From assembly GCA_020912385.1 (NCBI GenBank), contig CP087215.1:682001-746000 (forward strand): a stretch of DNA of 64,000 bases. The letters run 5' to 3'. This stretch comes from Neofusicoccum parvum (Eukaryota; Ascomycota; Dothideomycetes; Botryosphaeriales; Botryosphaeriaceae). Of this stretch, positions 42,332 to 53,202 are shown in pieces. The position numbers were made by a program, and so were the translations under genes. Positions within the stretch are counted from its first letter, which is position 1. Each line of letters starts with the position of its first letter. The notes beneath the pieces were generated by a model, which was not told the DNA's origin, did not search any database, and saw only the letters and a program-made list of their open reading frames with translations.

Positions 42332-44215
42332 TCATACGTTTCCACCGTAAGAGGCCTGTGTATCGGATGGAAAAGTCGAATCCCCATACAAGAGCATGAA
42401 GTCATCACTACCTCCATCCCACTGCCCTTCGGGCGTATGACCAAAGGGAGTATGCATAGCCGAACCGCCATTATCCACATTCAAGAAGCTGCCATCAACA
42501 TCCTGGTAGTCATTGTTCGCTTCCGTGCGCACAGCCTCTGGCTCGTTAATGACTGGTGCTGCAACCATCCGATGGGGCATCTGGACGCCCTGCGGTTGAG
42601 CCCCTGTCTCACCGAAGCCCACATCCGCATCACCCGGAGCCGGTCGCCAGACATCCAAGCCTCGCTGCGTCTGGACAAGAGCAACCATCGCTGGCCCACC
42701 GGTAAACGATGGGCCAGCATTACTGGGTCCTTCTCCAGCAGCCAACGGCCCAGCTTCGCCGTCTCGTGGCGCGAACTGGCCCGCCGCCTCGCGGGTCTTG
42801 AACGCGTCCAGCGACTCCTCCAGGGCATTGCGGACGATGGCGTCGATGTTCCTCCTCAAGCGATCATCAGCTAGCAGGAAGTCAACAAACGCCATGATCT
42901 GCGGGGTGATGCGCGTCGGCAGGTCCTCTCTCTGGAACTCCTCGTAGCGCCCGTAGAAGTCTGGTCTGCGGGTTGGGTCCCACCCTGGCGGACTCATCAG
43001 CGCTGGTTCCAGTCGTCCAAGGGGAGACTTACATGGTGACTGTATGTCACGGTCGGTGTCTGCAGGGAACAGGATCTTCCAGATTGTGTTCCACTTGTCC
43101 TCGACCGTGCGGCTACGCATGCGCTCTTTCAGCCTGTTGGCCTGCGCGCTGCTGTAGCCCTCGAGGTCAGGCCGGGTTTGGGCTTGTCTGCACATCTGCG
43201 CGTCTCCGACGCGCAGGTGACTGTCCAGTTGGTCCTGCTTCTTGAAGATCTCGTAGCAGCGGGGACATTGGATGGAGTTGTCGTGGACTCTTTCGAGGTG
43301 TTCCCTGACAAGATGTCCGTTAGACGCGGTGTGGTTGATTAACTCATCCTGGTTGATGGGGACTTACTTCATCTTCGCGATACTTGAAAAGCCGTTGCGG
43401 AAGCATGAGTCAGCTTTGGCCGTCCTCATAGGGTTGCGTTGAAAGTAGGGACAAGCTATTCTCCGTTGCGGAGAGTGCGGGCTCTGGGACCTGCGTGACT
43501 TGGATGCACGGCACCGCTCGTCTTCGTCGTCGTCACCGTTGTCACCGTTGCCCTCTGGAGAGCCATCACTACCGTTCTTCCTCTTCTTACCAGCCCTTGA
43601 GTTTGAGGACCCGGCCTGCGTTGTATAATAGCTCTGGCCGTAGCCCCGACTGGTAGTGGGGCGCTGGCCAACTTGTCCCGGACTGTGCTGCGTTTCCTTG
43701 GAGTCCGCAACAAGGGATGTTTCTTTCGTGCTGTCGTCTTGGTTCTTTTCCAAGACCTCGTACTTCAGACTGACTTTTTGGTCTTGGGTGGATGTCCCCA
43801 GATGTACCAGGCCAGACGACAACGATGGAGCAATCTCGTTCTTCTGATGATTATTCGCGATCTCGGGCAGTATTGAGGGCAAGGGGATGTTGAGGTCCGG
43901 ATTATTTGCAACATACACCATAAGACGCTCTACAAGTTGATGCTTGACTGGAAGCAGGAGATCATCAAGGAAGTCCCGTTGCACTGCGTCTCCGGAGCTT
44001 TCAGATAGACAATCGCTGTCATCGTTCTCTGAAGGAGTATCGTCACTGTTGTCGTGGTCGCTATTCGGAGTGTCTGGCTCTTCATGAGATGCACCGGAGT
44101 CAGACTGATGTTGGATAGTCGCGGTACTATTGACCATCTCGTTGTGCTCATCGAGTGATGCTTGAGTGGTCCTGTTATCCACGGCTTGTCCTTGCGAGGA
44201 GCTTCCACGAGACAT
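42332..44215 (-). CDS. Zinc-module family protein, copy E
   Basis: Exons 44215-43368, 43304-43033 and 42984-42332 give 590 residues. The start at 44215 (CACCATGTC) was chosen; an in-frame ATG at 44335 is possible. A long Ser/Asp/Glu-rich N-terminus holds a possible amphipathic helix (LPVKHQLVERLMVYV) and a basic patch (RAGKKRKNG) before RRIACPYFQRNP...ADSCFRNGFSSIAKMK, then EHLERVH, CPRCYEIF, H, C, DKWNTIWKILFP and QSPWW. The C-terminal exon contains FYGRYEEFQREDLP, a helix-rich segment and a glycine/acidic tail. Exon 2 has the same length and phases as copy B. A nuclear or protein-binding role is possible because of the basic patch and zinc ligands; nothing more can be said. Confidence 0.82.
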
Positions 44216-44459
44216 GGTGGGAGCCGTTTCTGTGAAGACTTTCGAACAAACCAAAGGAAAAGAGTAATTATTGAGAGGATCAGGAATTTGAATACTCGGG
44301 GTGAACGGCGGCGACTCTATAAAAGCACTTTGCATAGACGTCGCATTCGCATTTGGATGACGAGGCCGATGATCATCGTTGTGGCTGAGTTACGGGTTAG
44401 CGGCTCTGCTCAACCAAGAATCCACAAGGCACCAAGAGTACCGTAATAGGAAACACTAC

Positions 44460-45134
44460 TCACGGCATGTCCGGCTCCAGTAGCGAGCCCTCTGTGAGGG
44501 TGGTTGCACGGGACACCAGAGAGGGCGCAATAGAGTCGGTGGTCGTCACAGCGCGAACCTTTTCTGCCAAGGGACGCGGGAGAGGGCCTTCCCAGTAGTC
44601 GGAGAACTCGAAGCAAGATGGTGGCTCGGCCTCAGAAACGTCAGAGACGGAGGACAGGCGATGCTGGTACGCAATGCGACTGGGGTCGTTGATGTGGTAC
44701 GGCAAGGCACGGTAGGTACCAGAGCGCCGAGCGAGCAGTCTGTCGGACACCCTGGCGGAAAAGATGCTGCTATTGCTGCTACTGCTACTACTGCTGCCAT
44801 TGCTTCCAGCGTTGCTGCTGCTGCTGTTGCTGTAGTTCGAAAAGTCGGACGAGGAAGACGACTGTCCCGGCGGTTGCACATCAGAATCTCTTCGAGCCGT
44901 CTTCAGACGGTCAGGAACTCCACCGGGCGAGCGGTGGGCGGCATTCGGACTTGCGGTACGCTGCTTAGCAGTATCCTGCCTGCGATAGCTGGTGCGCCTT
45001 ATCAGGTCGTGCGCATCTTCGCCGGGTTTGATGCCAGCGTCCTCGGAGTGGGCGAAGCGATTGAGGGCCGTGATTTTGAGAAGGCTTCTGCCCCAGGGGT
45101 CTGGAGCCGACATGTCGGACAGAGAATGCGGCAT
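44460..45134 (-). CDS. Ser-rich hypothetical protein (224 aa)
   Basis: Single exon with ATG at 45134. Contains poly-Ser/Asn runs coded by CTG/CTA-type repeats (44765-44830), a conserved-looking C-terminal stretch (PPSCFEFSDYWEGPLPRP) and basic N-terminal parts. No domain is recognised. The C-terminal motif with aromatic and acidic residues suggests a real protein rather than a chance frame. It lies head-to-tail with copy E, 244 bases upstream of that gene's start. Confidence 0.65.
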   Translation of the reverse strand: MPHSLSDMSAPDPWGRSLLKITALNRFAHSEDAGIKPGEDAHDLIRRTSYRRQDTAKQRTASPNAAHRSPGGVPDRLKTARRDSDVQPPGQSSSSSDFSNYSNSSSSNAGSNGSSSSSSSNSSIFSARVSDRLLARRSGTYRALPYHINDPSRIAYQHRLSSVSDVSEAEPPSCFEFSDYWEGPLPRPLAEKVRAVTTTDSIAPSLVSRATTLTEGSLLEPDMP

Positions 45135-45601
45135 GCAGCCGATGAGCCGATGGTTCAGCTGAGCTGGGCGGAGCGAAGGATGGTTTGAAAGTGGTCCGTG
45201 GCGAGTGTCGCTGAGTCGACAAGGCTGAGATGTGGGAGTTGGTCCGCAGCTCGGACAAGGCGCGTAAGGCGGTCGATATTTAACACTAACCAGAGACTAA
45301 GGGGCTCGAGAGTTGTGCGGCCTCCCACCAGGCTGGAGGCCCGTCAGCCGGTGCGCAGCAGTCGTGGGCGGTGGCTTCGGGATAGTGGCGCAGTGCTGTG
45401 GGTTGTGGAGCGCTAGGCCGCAAACCCACGGCAGATCCCACAGCGACTCCTCCGTCACACCGGCACCGCGAATCAGCGCCATGTCAGATCCCGGTCGACA
45501 GCCTGACGGCCTGGCGTCCAGCAGGCAACCGACCGCGCGCGTCGGCTTGCCGCCGGGATACGAGCAATGGCGGAGCGGAGAGCCTTAGCTCTGCCCAGCG
45601 G

Positions 45602-45701
45602 CCTGTGGGTTGCTGAAGGCTGTCCCGGCCTCGCGCTGTGGGTTGTTGCAAGCTGGCCCGGCCGCGCGCTGTGGGTTGTTGCAGGCTGGCCCGGCCCACG
45701 C
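45602..45701. repeat. 33-base tandem repeat, three units
   Basis: Units CTGTGGGTTGTTGCAAGCTG plus CCCGGCC... start near 45602, 45636 and 45669 with a few differences. A related CTGTGGGTTGTGGAGCGCTA occurs near 45400. Confidence 0.8.
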
Positions 45702-45758
45702 GCGCACCTGCGCATTTGTCCTGGCGGCGCGAAACCCCACAGCCGCGCCACACCTCCC

Positions 45759-46035
45759 GCGCATCTGAGTATTAGGGTGATGGGGTAGCTAGGCGCGTGG
45801 GTTTCTTGGTCAAGCGGGATAAAAAAAAGCGGACTCACCGGGCCTGCGCAGGTGAGCAATAAGGTGCTGCTCTCCCACAGTAGCGCGTTTCCCAGATGCT
45901 CAAGGCGCTCAATTTGCCCTTTGCTTCGCAGTTGAATTCCAAGGTGCCTCGTATTCCCACAGATGTTTAAGGTTATCCCACCTCAGAGGGCAAAACCCAC
46001 ATTGTGCGCAACTGAGTACCAAGGTGGAAGGGCAA
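45759..46035. repeat. Degenerate tandem repeat of about 80 bases, four units
   Basis: The consensus GCGCA-x2-TGAGTA-x2-AAGGTG recurs near 45759, 45845, 45926 and 46006 (spacing 86, 81 and 80). Copies are diverged. It lies directly upstream of the small zinc protein gene at 46260. Confidence 0.5.
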
Positions 46036-46259
46036 TTAGGCAGAGCGCATTAGACAACCAAGGCGCTTTGCACTCCAGCGCATCTGCGACCGTCGGGAGA
46101 AGCCAGAAGCATATAAAAATGGCTGAGACTCACGATCATTCCTCCCTCCATCACCACCATACCCGGTTACCGCTGTCTTGACTACTGTCTCGATTGCCTT
46201 CGGCCTCATCCAGCTCCACTTCCAATACGCTCCTCCCACAACCACACTCGGACCTCAAG

Positions 46260-46744
46260 ATGTCTGTCTGCCCGGCCACCAACCCTGTCAACGGCCTGAC
46301 GCCACACACCCTCCCCGTCACGAATGCCTACTACTGCTGCCACTGCAATTACGGTCCCATGCTCTACGAGCTGCACCCCGCCTGCATCATGTGCAGCACC
46401 CCAGCCTGCGGGAACTGCAGCGGCACCACCATCCACGCTCAGCCCGAGTATCTTCGCCAGTCTCCGCAAGACCAACTGGACCCCCACCCCGGAGACCCAT
46501 ACGGCGCAGCTCTCGGGTAGGCACTCCGCTCCACCATGTCCTCGGATAATGGCTGACTTGACCCAGATTCGACACCCGCACCGACACATCCATGATGCTC
46601 CGCTATCTCCACGAGGAGCCGACAGTATCGGAGAGACTGTCTAGCGGCACCGCGCGGCCTAGCCTGGTGGACGCTGCCGACGAGCTGGACAGGATGATGC
46701 AGCAGTATGGCTACCAAAGAGGCGACAGCGAGGCGAAGCTTTGA
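46260..46744 (+). CDS. Small cysteine-rich zinc-type protein (YCC-x-C family), 144 aa
   Basis: Exons 46260-46516 and 46567-46744. The core reads NAYYCCHCNYGPMLYELHPA, then CIMCSTPACGNC: paired CxxC-like ligands, suggestive of a zinc ribbon, a pattern common in small fungal proteins of unknown function. The C-terminal half is polar with an acidic helix (LVDAADELDRMMQQYGY). The start context CAAGATGTC is good. A paralog with the same YCC-x-C-x-YGPM core lies at 52735-53202 on the other strand. Confidence 0.78.
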
Positions 46745-47780
46745 TGATGATAGGATACCACGGGGAACTCGGAGAAAGATAGATCGATTTACGGCGCAAG
46801 GTTTACCACGCAAGGGTATGGGAAAATGGGTTTCATGCTGTATTTTTAGAATTACATAACAATAGACACTTACAACATTGCCATCCAGCCCGGTGTGTGA
46901 CAGCCCAAATCCTCTGAGGTAGCAGGGCACCTTACACTCTTCGAGCGTTTTGATACTTGAATCTTTTACAGGTGTTGAAATTGGTCTCCAATCTCACGAC
47001 CAACTGCGACAAACGAAGGCATCCCAAATGTCCTGGGTCCGGGGTGTCCACAAGACGAGCGGAGCCGGTGTCAAGACGACGTTGCTTCGGGACGGCCCGT
47101 GAGTCTAGGTCGTCGCGGCGCTCGGGCTCAAGATGAACCTAAAACGCCAAAGGGTCGGTGCTTGAGACGGACGGTCCCTTGGTCGGTCGGCGTCAGGCTG
47201 GAAAGTGAGATCGCGACCTCGACATCTGCGGCCAGCTGCGGGCACCACCGCCGAGTGCTCCGTCGGCAGCGGCAGGACAGCGCCGATGCATTGATGCGCA
47301 GGCCACCGGCACCGGACGACGTCGATGAAGAGGGCGATACGAAGCTGCGCGGAGAGGGAGCGGAGAAGCCAGCGAGCGAGCGGAGATCTGGAGGGAAGCC
47401 CTTGCGACCGCGGATGATCTCCGGCAGCCGGGCGTGTGAGATAAGCCAGATCACGTGGGTGGCTTCCTTTTAAGCAGCTCCAACCCTGTCGCTGGCCAAC
47501 TTCTGGACGCAACCGCAGCCATTCATCGCCCAGCGTTATGACGCACGCCGCCGCGTCGCCATCCATCCCAGATTCGCGACTGCAGCCGGCACAGGGTGAA
47601 GTGCGCCATCGTACGTCATGTACGCCGCCGACTTAGGTAGGCCGCCAGCTGCTGGCAAAGAAATTTCTCTTCCTCTGCGTCTGCTTCCGCTGCAGACCTC
47701 AAGTGGTCCGCGCTTTTATTCTCCGACTGTCTGTTTCTTTTTCGCTTCTCGAGTCGGGACGCCGTAACCAAGCGATCAAC
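46745..47780. other. Intergenic
   Basis: GC-rich frames around 47099-47566 on both strands have no motif and are probably chance. The right end is the leader of the DUF1989 gene. Confidence 0.45.
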
Positions 47781-49907
47781 ATGGCTGGCGAAAGACAGAG
47801 CGTGCCCGCTCGCCACGGCATCGCAACTTTCGTGCCCAAGGGCCACTCCATCAAGATCATCAACACCTACGGGAGCCAGGTGATTGACACTTGGGCTTTT
47901 GCGCTTCACAAACCTCCGAACGCGGAGTCTGACGCCGAGGAGAAAGCGGAGGAGGAAGCTATCAACAAGGCGCAGCAAGAAGCAGAGCAGGAGGTCAACG
48001 AACAGCAGAAGCACGCCGAAAACCCTGCTGAGGCCATCGCTGCTAAGCAAGAGGAGGTTTCAAGCGTCAAACCCGCGGCGCCTACCAAAGCAGAGCCTGG
48101 CGCGAACGATGAAGCGCCGGATCCGCCAGAAGAGACACCCGAATGGCCGGCTCCAACCACCGCAAAGCCAACTATCGAGAATGTCGACGGCAAGAAAGTG
48201 AGGACTTGGGCCTCTTACGTTCCATCTGTACCGTCCGTCCCATCCTTCAGGTTGCGAAACAAAGCTACAGCCGGAGAGCAGAGTAAAGACGCTGCGAAGG
48301 CTAGTGAGGGCAAAGAGTCCGAGGTCAACAAGGCGAAAGGGAAGGACGAAGCAAAGGAAGACAAGAAAGCGCAGGAGAAGACGGAGGACAAGGAAGAAGA
48401 CAAGGTGCAGGAGGCGGATTCCGGAGAGAAGACTCCCACTGAAGCGGAAGATGAGGGATCTAAGGTTGCAGGAACGGAAACACCATCGGATAAGACCGAG
48501 GACGACTATGCGGATGCCAAATCTGTGCAGTCCTCGAAGAGCTGGGGATCATATCTCCCCAACATCCGTTCTCGAGCCAAAGCCGCCTACGGGATGACTT
48601 CCAAACCCAGCACTGACACCAAGAACTCAAAGAGCTGGCTTTCATACTTGCCTTCCGGCACATCCTTCACATCTTACCTTCCCAGCAAAGAGGAGGCATT
48701 GTCCGCATTCGCCGCCTCCCACCATCGCGATCCGAACAAGTCCTATGCCGAACAGCTGTACGAGTTCTCAAAGACGCCCGTCGGAGCGGCAAGTCTATCT
48801 GGTAAGCCCCAGCCCACCCGCTCACCTCGCACCACCGCCCCACCAAACTAACACTTCCGCTCCACAGCCGCTACCGGTTCCGGCACCGCCGGCTCCCTCT
48901 ACGCCGCCTACACTGCCTACACCAAACTCCAAGCCACGCGCCGCACCACCGAGCCCATGGAATACCTCTCCCTGCCGCACACTATCGACGCGCTGCAGCG
49001 CCTCTTCCCCGAGCCGGGCGACACGCTCCTGTCCAACCTGCACACGCCGGTCCTCACCGTCGTGGACGACACGACGCCGCCCACGACGGCCAACGCCGAC
49101 CCGACCGCGATCCCGCTCCGCCACGGCACCATCCTGCCCGCCTGCGACCCGACCACATACCGGGAGCTGGCCGAGGCGGGCGAGAAGGGCGAGGAGCACG
49201 GCTCCTGCGCTGAGAACCTGGTGCTCGCGCTGCAGGAGTTCAACAAGTCGACCGGCCTCAAGGGCGCGCGCACCGTCGGCGCAGACGTCACCATCAACTC
49301 CGTGCCCGTGCCGCTGAGCTTGTTCATGAACGCGACGGTCAACCCCGGCTCGGGCAAGGTGGTGGTCAAGGAGCCGAGGCTGTTCGAGGGCGGGAAGAGG
49401 GGGAGGCCCGGGGAGAAGGGCGGGTTCGTGAAGTTTAGGGCGGAGAGGGATGTGGTGGTGGTGATGAGTGCTTGTCCGATGGATTTCGGGCCGACGAATG
49501 GGGGGAGGTGCATGGCCGCGAATTTTGTGGTGGAGGAGCCGAGTGAGGAGGAGAAGGAGCGGATGAAGGAGGAGGAGAGGGAGGAGAAGGCGAATCAGGA
49601 GAAGGAGGAGCGGGAGAAGGGGGAAGAGGATGCAAAGGCGGAGAAGAAGGAAGTCAAGAGCGGTGGCACAGAGGCCAAGGAGAAGAGAAGAGACAGCGGA
49701 CAGGGAGTTACAGAAGGAACTGCGAAACCGACCAAGGGTGCAGTGGAGCAGAAGACGAAGGACTCAGATTCTGGTGCGCAAACTCCCAAGACGGAAGGCT
49801 CGGGAACGTCGAGTGAGACGATCAAGAATGCACCAAAGCCTGGAAGGAAGAAGCCGAAGAAGCTTGATCGGCGCAGCTCTTCCAGGGCTACCACACCCCA
49901 GGTCTAA
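47781..49907 (+). CDS. DUF1989 (urea carboxylase-associated family) protein with large charged insertion
   Basis: Exons 47781-48801 and 48868-49907 give 686 residues. The first 45 residues (VPARHGIATFVPKGHSIKII then QVIDTWAF) and a later block (EYLSLPHTIDALQRLFPEPG; NLHTPVLTVVDDTT; HGTILPACDP; CAENLVLALQEF; VVVVMSACPMDFGP) are the strands of the DUF1989 fold. In bacteria this domain accompanies urea/guanidine carboxylase systems. Here the fold is split by about 280 Lys/Glu/Ala-rich residues after the first strands, and a second Lys/Glu-rich tail follows the domain. Fungal members often have such extensions. Whether it still binds a urea-like ligand is unknown. Probably cytosolic. Confidence 0.85.
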
Positions 49908-50599
49908 GTTTGTCATTCATTTGCATCTTTTTGATGGTCGTGTTGTTGGCATTGACGCGAGGGTTAAGATGTCAAATTGCTGCTTGAACGTGTCTCCCGA
50001 GCAATAGTGCAGAGTATAGCGAGCCTTGTTTTCGAGCGTTGGGTTTACCCTGTTTTCTGTACCTGTTCTCCCATGACTTTGTTTACTTCTCCTGGCACTT
50101 CGGGGTAATATTGTTTGCAGACAGGGACAAAACCACGCCCACATGTTTTCCGATTGGTGGATAATAATCTTGGCAGCGTCATCCCGCGCTGATCCCCCAG
50201 CTCCGCTTCAGCCTCCCGCCTGTCACAAGCCCGTATTGGTGTGCTTGAATGCATTGTAAATCTTAGTTTCCACCTCGCAGCTCCCCTGATCTGTGCCAGG
50301 CATCCTGCTCGAACCGTGATCCTGAAAACCGCAGCATCAATGGCGCAAAAACGTGTCTTCGGCACGCATTCATCCGGCTATTTTCCGCCTTCTCCTTTGG
50401 TGCTCGTATTGGTCTACCCCGCAGCCTCCGCAGATCATCGCCTCGTCCGACCTCATCCCACAATCCACCGGAGAAAATACTTAAACGAATCTTGGTTCTC
50501 GGCTTTCGGGTATCATAATTAGATGGTATATAGGTGCTCCGAGTGCTGGCAGAAGCCAATGGGTCTTTTCGAGCTCCGTCCTTCCCGCTCGCCATCAGA
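49908..50599. other. Intergenic, GH79 promoter
   Basis: A TATATA box at 50527-50532 lies 68 bases before the GH79 start codon. No other gene seen. Confidence 0.5.
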
Positions 50600-52213
50600 A
50601 TGATCCTCAACAACCGTGTTCTACCGTACGTGGCCGCGGCCCTGAGCGTGGCCGCCGCCGACAAAGTCAGCAATGTATCCGTACCCGCAAACATCTCCAC
50701 GCGAGTGCTCCTTCCGGATGCATACGGCTACTCTTTGGAGCCCGTGTGGGTGGACGACTACCTCAAGTCGGACCTGGCCACGAACCTCATGAGCGTCATC
50801 GCCAACGTGACGGGCAAGCCGCCGCCATACCGTGTTGGTGGCAACACCGCAGACCAGACATACCTGCACCCGGATCTTAACGTCACGTCCATTTCGATCC
50901 CGACGCCAGCGACGGCGCAATTCTTCAACATCAGCCCCGCTTGGTATGACACCTGGGCAGACTACTTCCCCGAGGGCACGGACCTGCTGTACACGTTGAA
51001 CCTGCACGTCAACGAATCTGCGTGGGCCAACGCCGTGGCGGAAGCCGAGGCCGTCTACAAATCCCTCGGCGACAAGCTCACGCTCTTCGAGCTGGGCAAC
51101 GAGATCGACCACTTCATCAGCAAATCGTGGCGCGCTCCCGGCTGGGACGTCGAGCAGTACGTCGACCAATGGCGCAACCTCACCGGCCAGATCACGGCCT
51201 CGGACTGGTACCAGGCGGCCGCCAACCCGCCCAAGTTCCAAGCGGCCGTGTTCGCCGACCCGCCGTGGGTGCCGGACCAGCAGGACGAGATCGACGACTT
51301 CGACATCGTCAACCTCACGACGACAGGCGGGCTCGTCGACCCGGAGCTGATCTCGACGTACGCGGTGCACCTGTACCCGCAGAGCACATGCGACACGGAG
51401 CGCTGGTACCGCATGCGGCTCGACCTGCTGTCGAACCACACGGTGCTCTGGCTCAACGTGTCGCAGTACGTGCCGCAGGTGGCAGCAGCAGACGCAGCAG
51501 GCAGCCCGCTGGTGCTGGGCGAGACCAACAGCATCAGCTGCTCGGGCCGCAGCGGCATCAGCGACACCTTCGGCGCGGCGCTGTGGGGCGTCGACTACGT
51601 GCTGCTGGCGGCCAGCATCGGCATCGAGAAGACGTACTTCCACCTGGGCGCGCAGAGCGAGTACTCCAGCTTCACGCCCGTCCCCTACGAGCACAAGAAC
51701 GAGAGCCTGGCCGCCGGCATCCGCGCCGGCTTCTACGGCCACTACTTCCTCTCGCACGTCGTCGCGCGCGCCGACGGCGACGCGCTGGGCGTCGCCGCGC
51801 TGCCCGCCGCCAACGCCTCCGACCTGAGCGGCTACGGCGTGTACGGCGGCGACGGCGCGCTGCGCAAGCTGGTCTTCCTCGACATGGGCGTGTGGAACGG
51901 CACCGCCGGCCTGAGCAACCCGAGCACGCTGAGCGCCACCGACTCGACCGTCGCCAGCAACGGCACCCGCCCGGTGCGCAGCCTGAGCGCGACCACGCCG
52001 TGGGAGGCCGGCCGGCAGGTCAGCGTGACCAGGCTGAGCGCGCCCGGCACGAACGCGAAGAGCGAGGTCAGCGTGTCGGGCGTGACGTTCGACACGGCGA
52101 CCGGCGCCAAGGTCGGCGAGGAGAGCGTCGAGACGCTCACGGTGGCCGAGCGGGGCGTCGTTGCCGTGCAGCTGGTCCAGGCGGAGGCGGTGCTGCTCGA
52201 GCTAGTCGGGTAG
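50600..52213 (+). CDS. Secreted glycoside hydrolase family 79 protein (beta-glucuronidase type)
   Basis: Intronless, 537 residues, with an N-terminal signal peptide (VLPYVAAALSVAAADK). The (beta/alpha)8 barrel contains ELGNEID with Glu168 as acid/base and LGETNS with Glu308 as nucleophile, the spacing expected for GH79 (heparanase/glucuronidase clan GH-A). A C-terminal beta-sandwich domain follows (from about residue 400: VFLDMGVWNG...). Many N-x-S/T sites support secretion. It probably removes glucuronic or 4-O-methyl-glucuronic acid from plant arabinogalactan or related glycans outside the cell. The GC-rich coding bias gives long antisense frames that are not genes. Confidence 0.9.
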   Translation: MILNNRVLPYVAAALSVAAADKVSNVSVPANISTRVLLPDAYGYSLEPVWVDDYLKSDLATNLMSVIANVTGKPPPYRVGGNTADQTYLHPDLNVTSISIPTPATAQFFNISPAWYDTWADYFPEGTDLLYTLNLHVNESAWANAVAEAEAVYKSLGDKLTLFELGNEIDHFISKSWRAPGWDVEQYVDQWRNLTGQITASDWYQAAANPPKFQAAVFADPPWVPDQQDEIDDFDIVNLTTTGGLVDPELISTYAVHLYPQSTCDTERWYRMRLDLLSNHTVLWLNVSQYVPQVAAADAAGSPLVLGETNSISCSGRSGISDTFGAALWGVDYVLLAASIGIEKTYFHLGAQSEYSSFTPVPYEHKNESLAAGIRAGFYGHYFLSHVVARADGDALGVAALPAANASDLSGYGVYGGDGALRKLVFLDMGVWNGTAGLSNPSTLSATDSTVASNGTRPVRSLSATTPWEAGRQVSVTRLSAPGTNAKSEVSVSGVTFDTATGAKVGEESVETLTVAERGVVAVQLVQAEAVLLELVG

Positions 52214-52734
52214 CCGGTTTGCCTGCTTTTGACGCGAGGGCGAATCAGCGCCGCCCGCGGTGTGGTTTTGGGATGGCGGCAAGGCAAACGCGGTGTCACG
52301 TGGCTGATCCTTCGGGCCCACCACCGGTCAGCCTGGCGGGAGCCTTGCACTGCGCAGAGCCGCACCGGGAAAAGAAAAACAGGTTGCAGGAATCCTGTAG
52401 CCTAAAAGGACTGCGCCGCCCTGGTTTCGGGCTTTCGCCTCGTGTGTTCTTGTCCCGTTTGAGATGTGCCCTCGCGGCCTCACGCTTACGTTTTCTTTCT
52501 GTGGCACACCTGTATCCAGCCTTGTGCATTCTATTAAGAGCGTCAGAAAAAGTGTTAACTAAGCATTTGATTGCAAACGACCAAAACACCACCTCCAAAT
52601 CCCAAAAAGCCCAGTCCCATATTCACAGGGGATCCGATTCTATGTACAAGGTGAAATGTCAATCTGCAAATTCCTTTTCCTACACGCGGTACATGCCTTG
52701 GTATTGTTGAATTCCAAGTTCCGCCGGTTCTTTC
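52214..52734. other. Intergenic (convergent 3' ends)
   Basis: Between the GH79 gene and the convergent small zinc protein gene. Nothing recognised. Confidence 0.5.
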
Positions 52735-53202
52735 TCATGCTACCCGGTTTGCGTTTAGAAAGTGTGGATCGAAGAGCTGTCCTTCTGTCAGTTTGATTTC
52801 CAGTCGACAGAACGAGGAGTCCAAAGCTGCATACTTATCGTCTGGTTCCAAAAGATCATGAGTCTGGACTCTATGCGCCGTTTCTGATTTGCAGTGATCA
52901 TCTAATGGCGAACTCTCCCTGAAGATTTGTAAGTTTCCTTCTCAATTCAAGGGGATTTTCAAGCGCGCTTACATAGATTGATGGGCATGCAGATCTCTGA
53001 CGTCATTAAACCCAAGTAGGGACTTTGAGCCGTCATTTTCACTGCCATCAATGTTATCGACCGGGCAGCAAGAGCCCCGGATGTGGCCACAGCTGATGCA
53101 CGATCCGTAAAGTTCCGTCATCATAGGGCCATAACGACAGTAGCAGCAGTAAAAGACTTGAGCACCATGAGAAGTGATCCCAGGGCGTGAAGAGAAGCAC
53201 AT
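52735..53202 (-). CDS. Small cysteine-rich zinc-type protein, paralog of 46260-46744 (137 aa)
   Basis: Exons 53202-52973 and 52918-52735. The core VFYCCYCRYGPMMTELYGS then CISCGHIRGSCC aligns with YYCCHCNYGPMLYELHPA and CIMCSTPACGNC of the other copy; the second half is polar. The intron (GTAAGC...CTTCAG) interrupts at the same relative place, after the cysteine module and with a similar exon balance. The ATG at 53202 is the first in frame. Function unknown; zinc binding is inferred. Confidence 0.72.

Larger units (their letters stand above)
45135..46259. other. Repeat-containing intergenic region
   Basis: Holds two degenerate tandem repeat blocks, listed separately. Long frames through the 33-base repeat are artefacts of its GC-rich, stop-free units. 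Confidence 0.6.

Noticed and set aside
47099..47566. Frames of 108-153 codons on both strands before the DUF1989 gene
   Set aside because: No motif; all overlap in a GC-rich stretch and none has a convincing start context.
50621..51757. 378-codon minus-strand frame across the GH79 gene
   Set aside because: Antisense shadow produced by GC-rich third positions; composition is Arg/Val/Glu-rich with no motif, while the plus strand has catalytic residues and a signal peptide.
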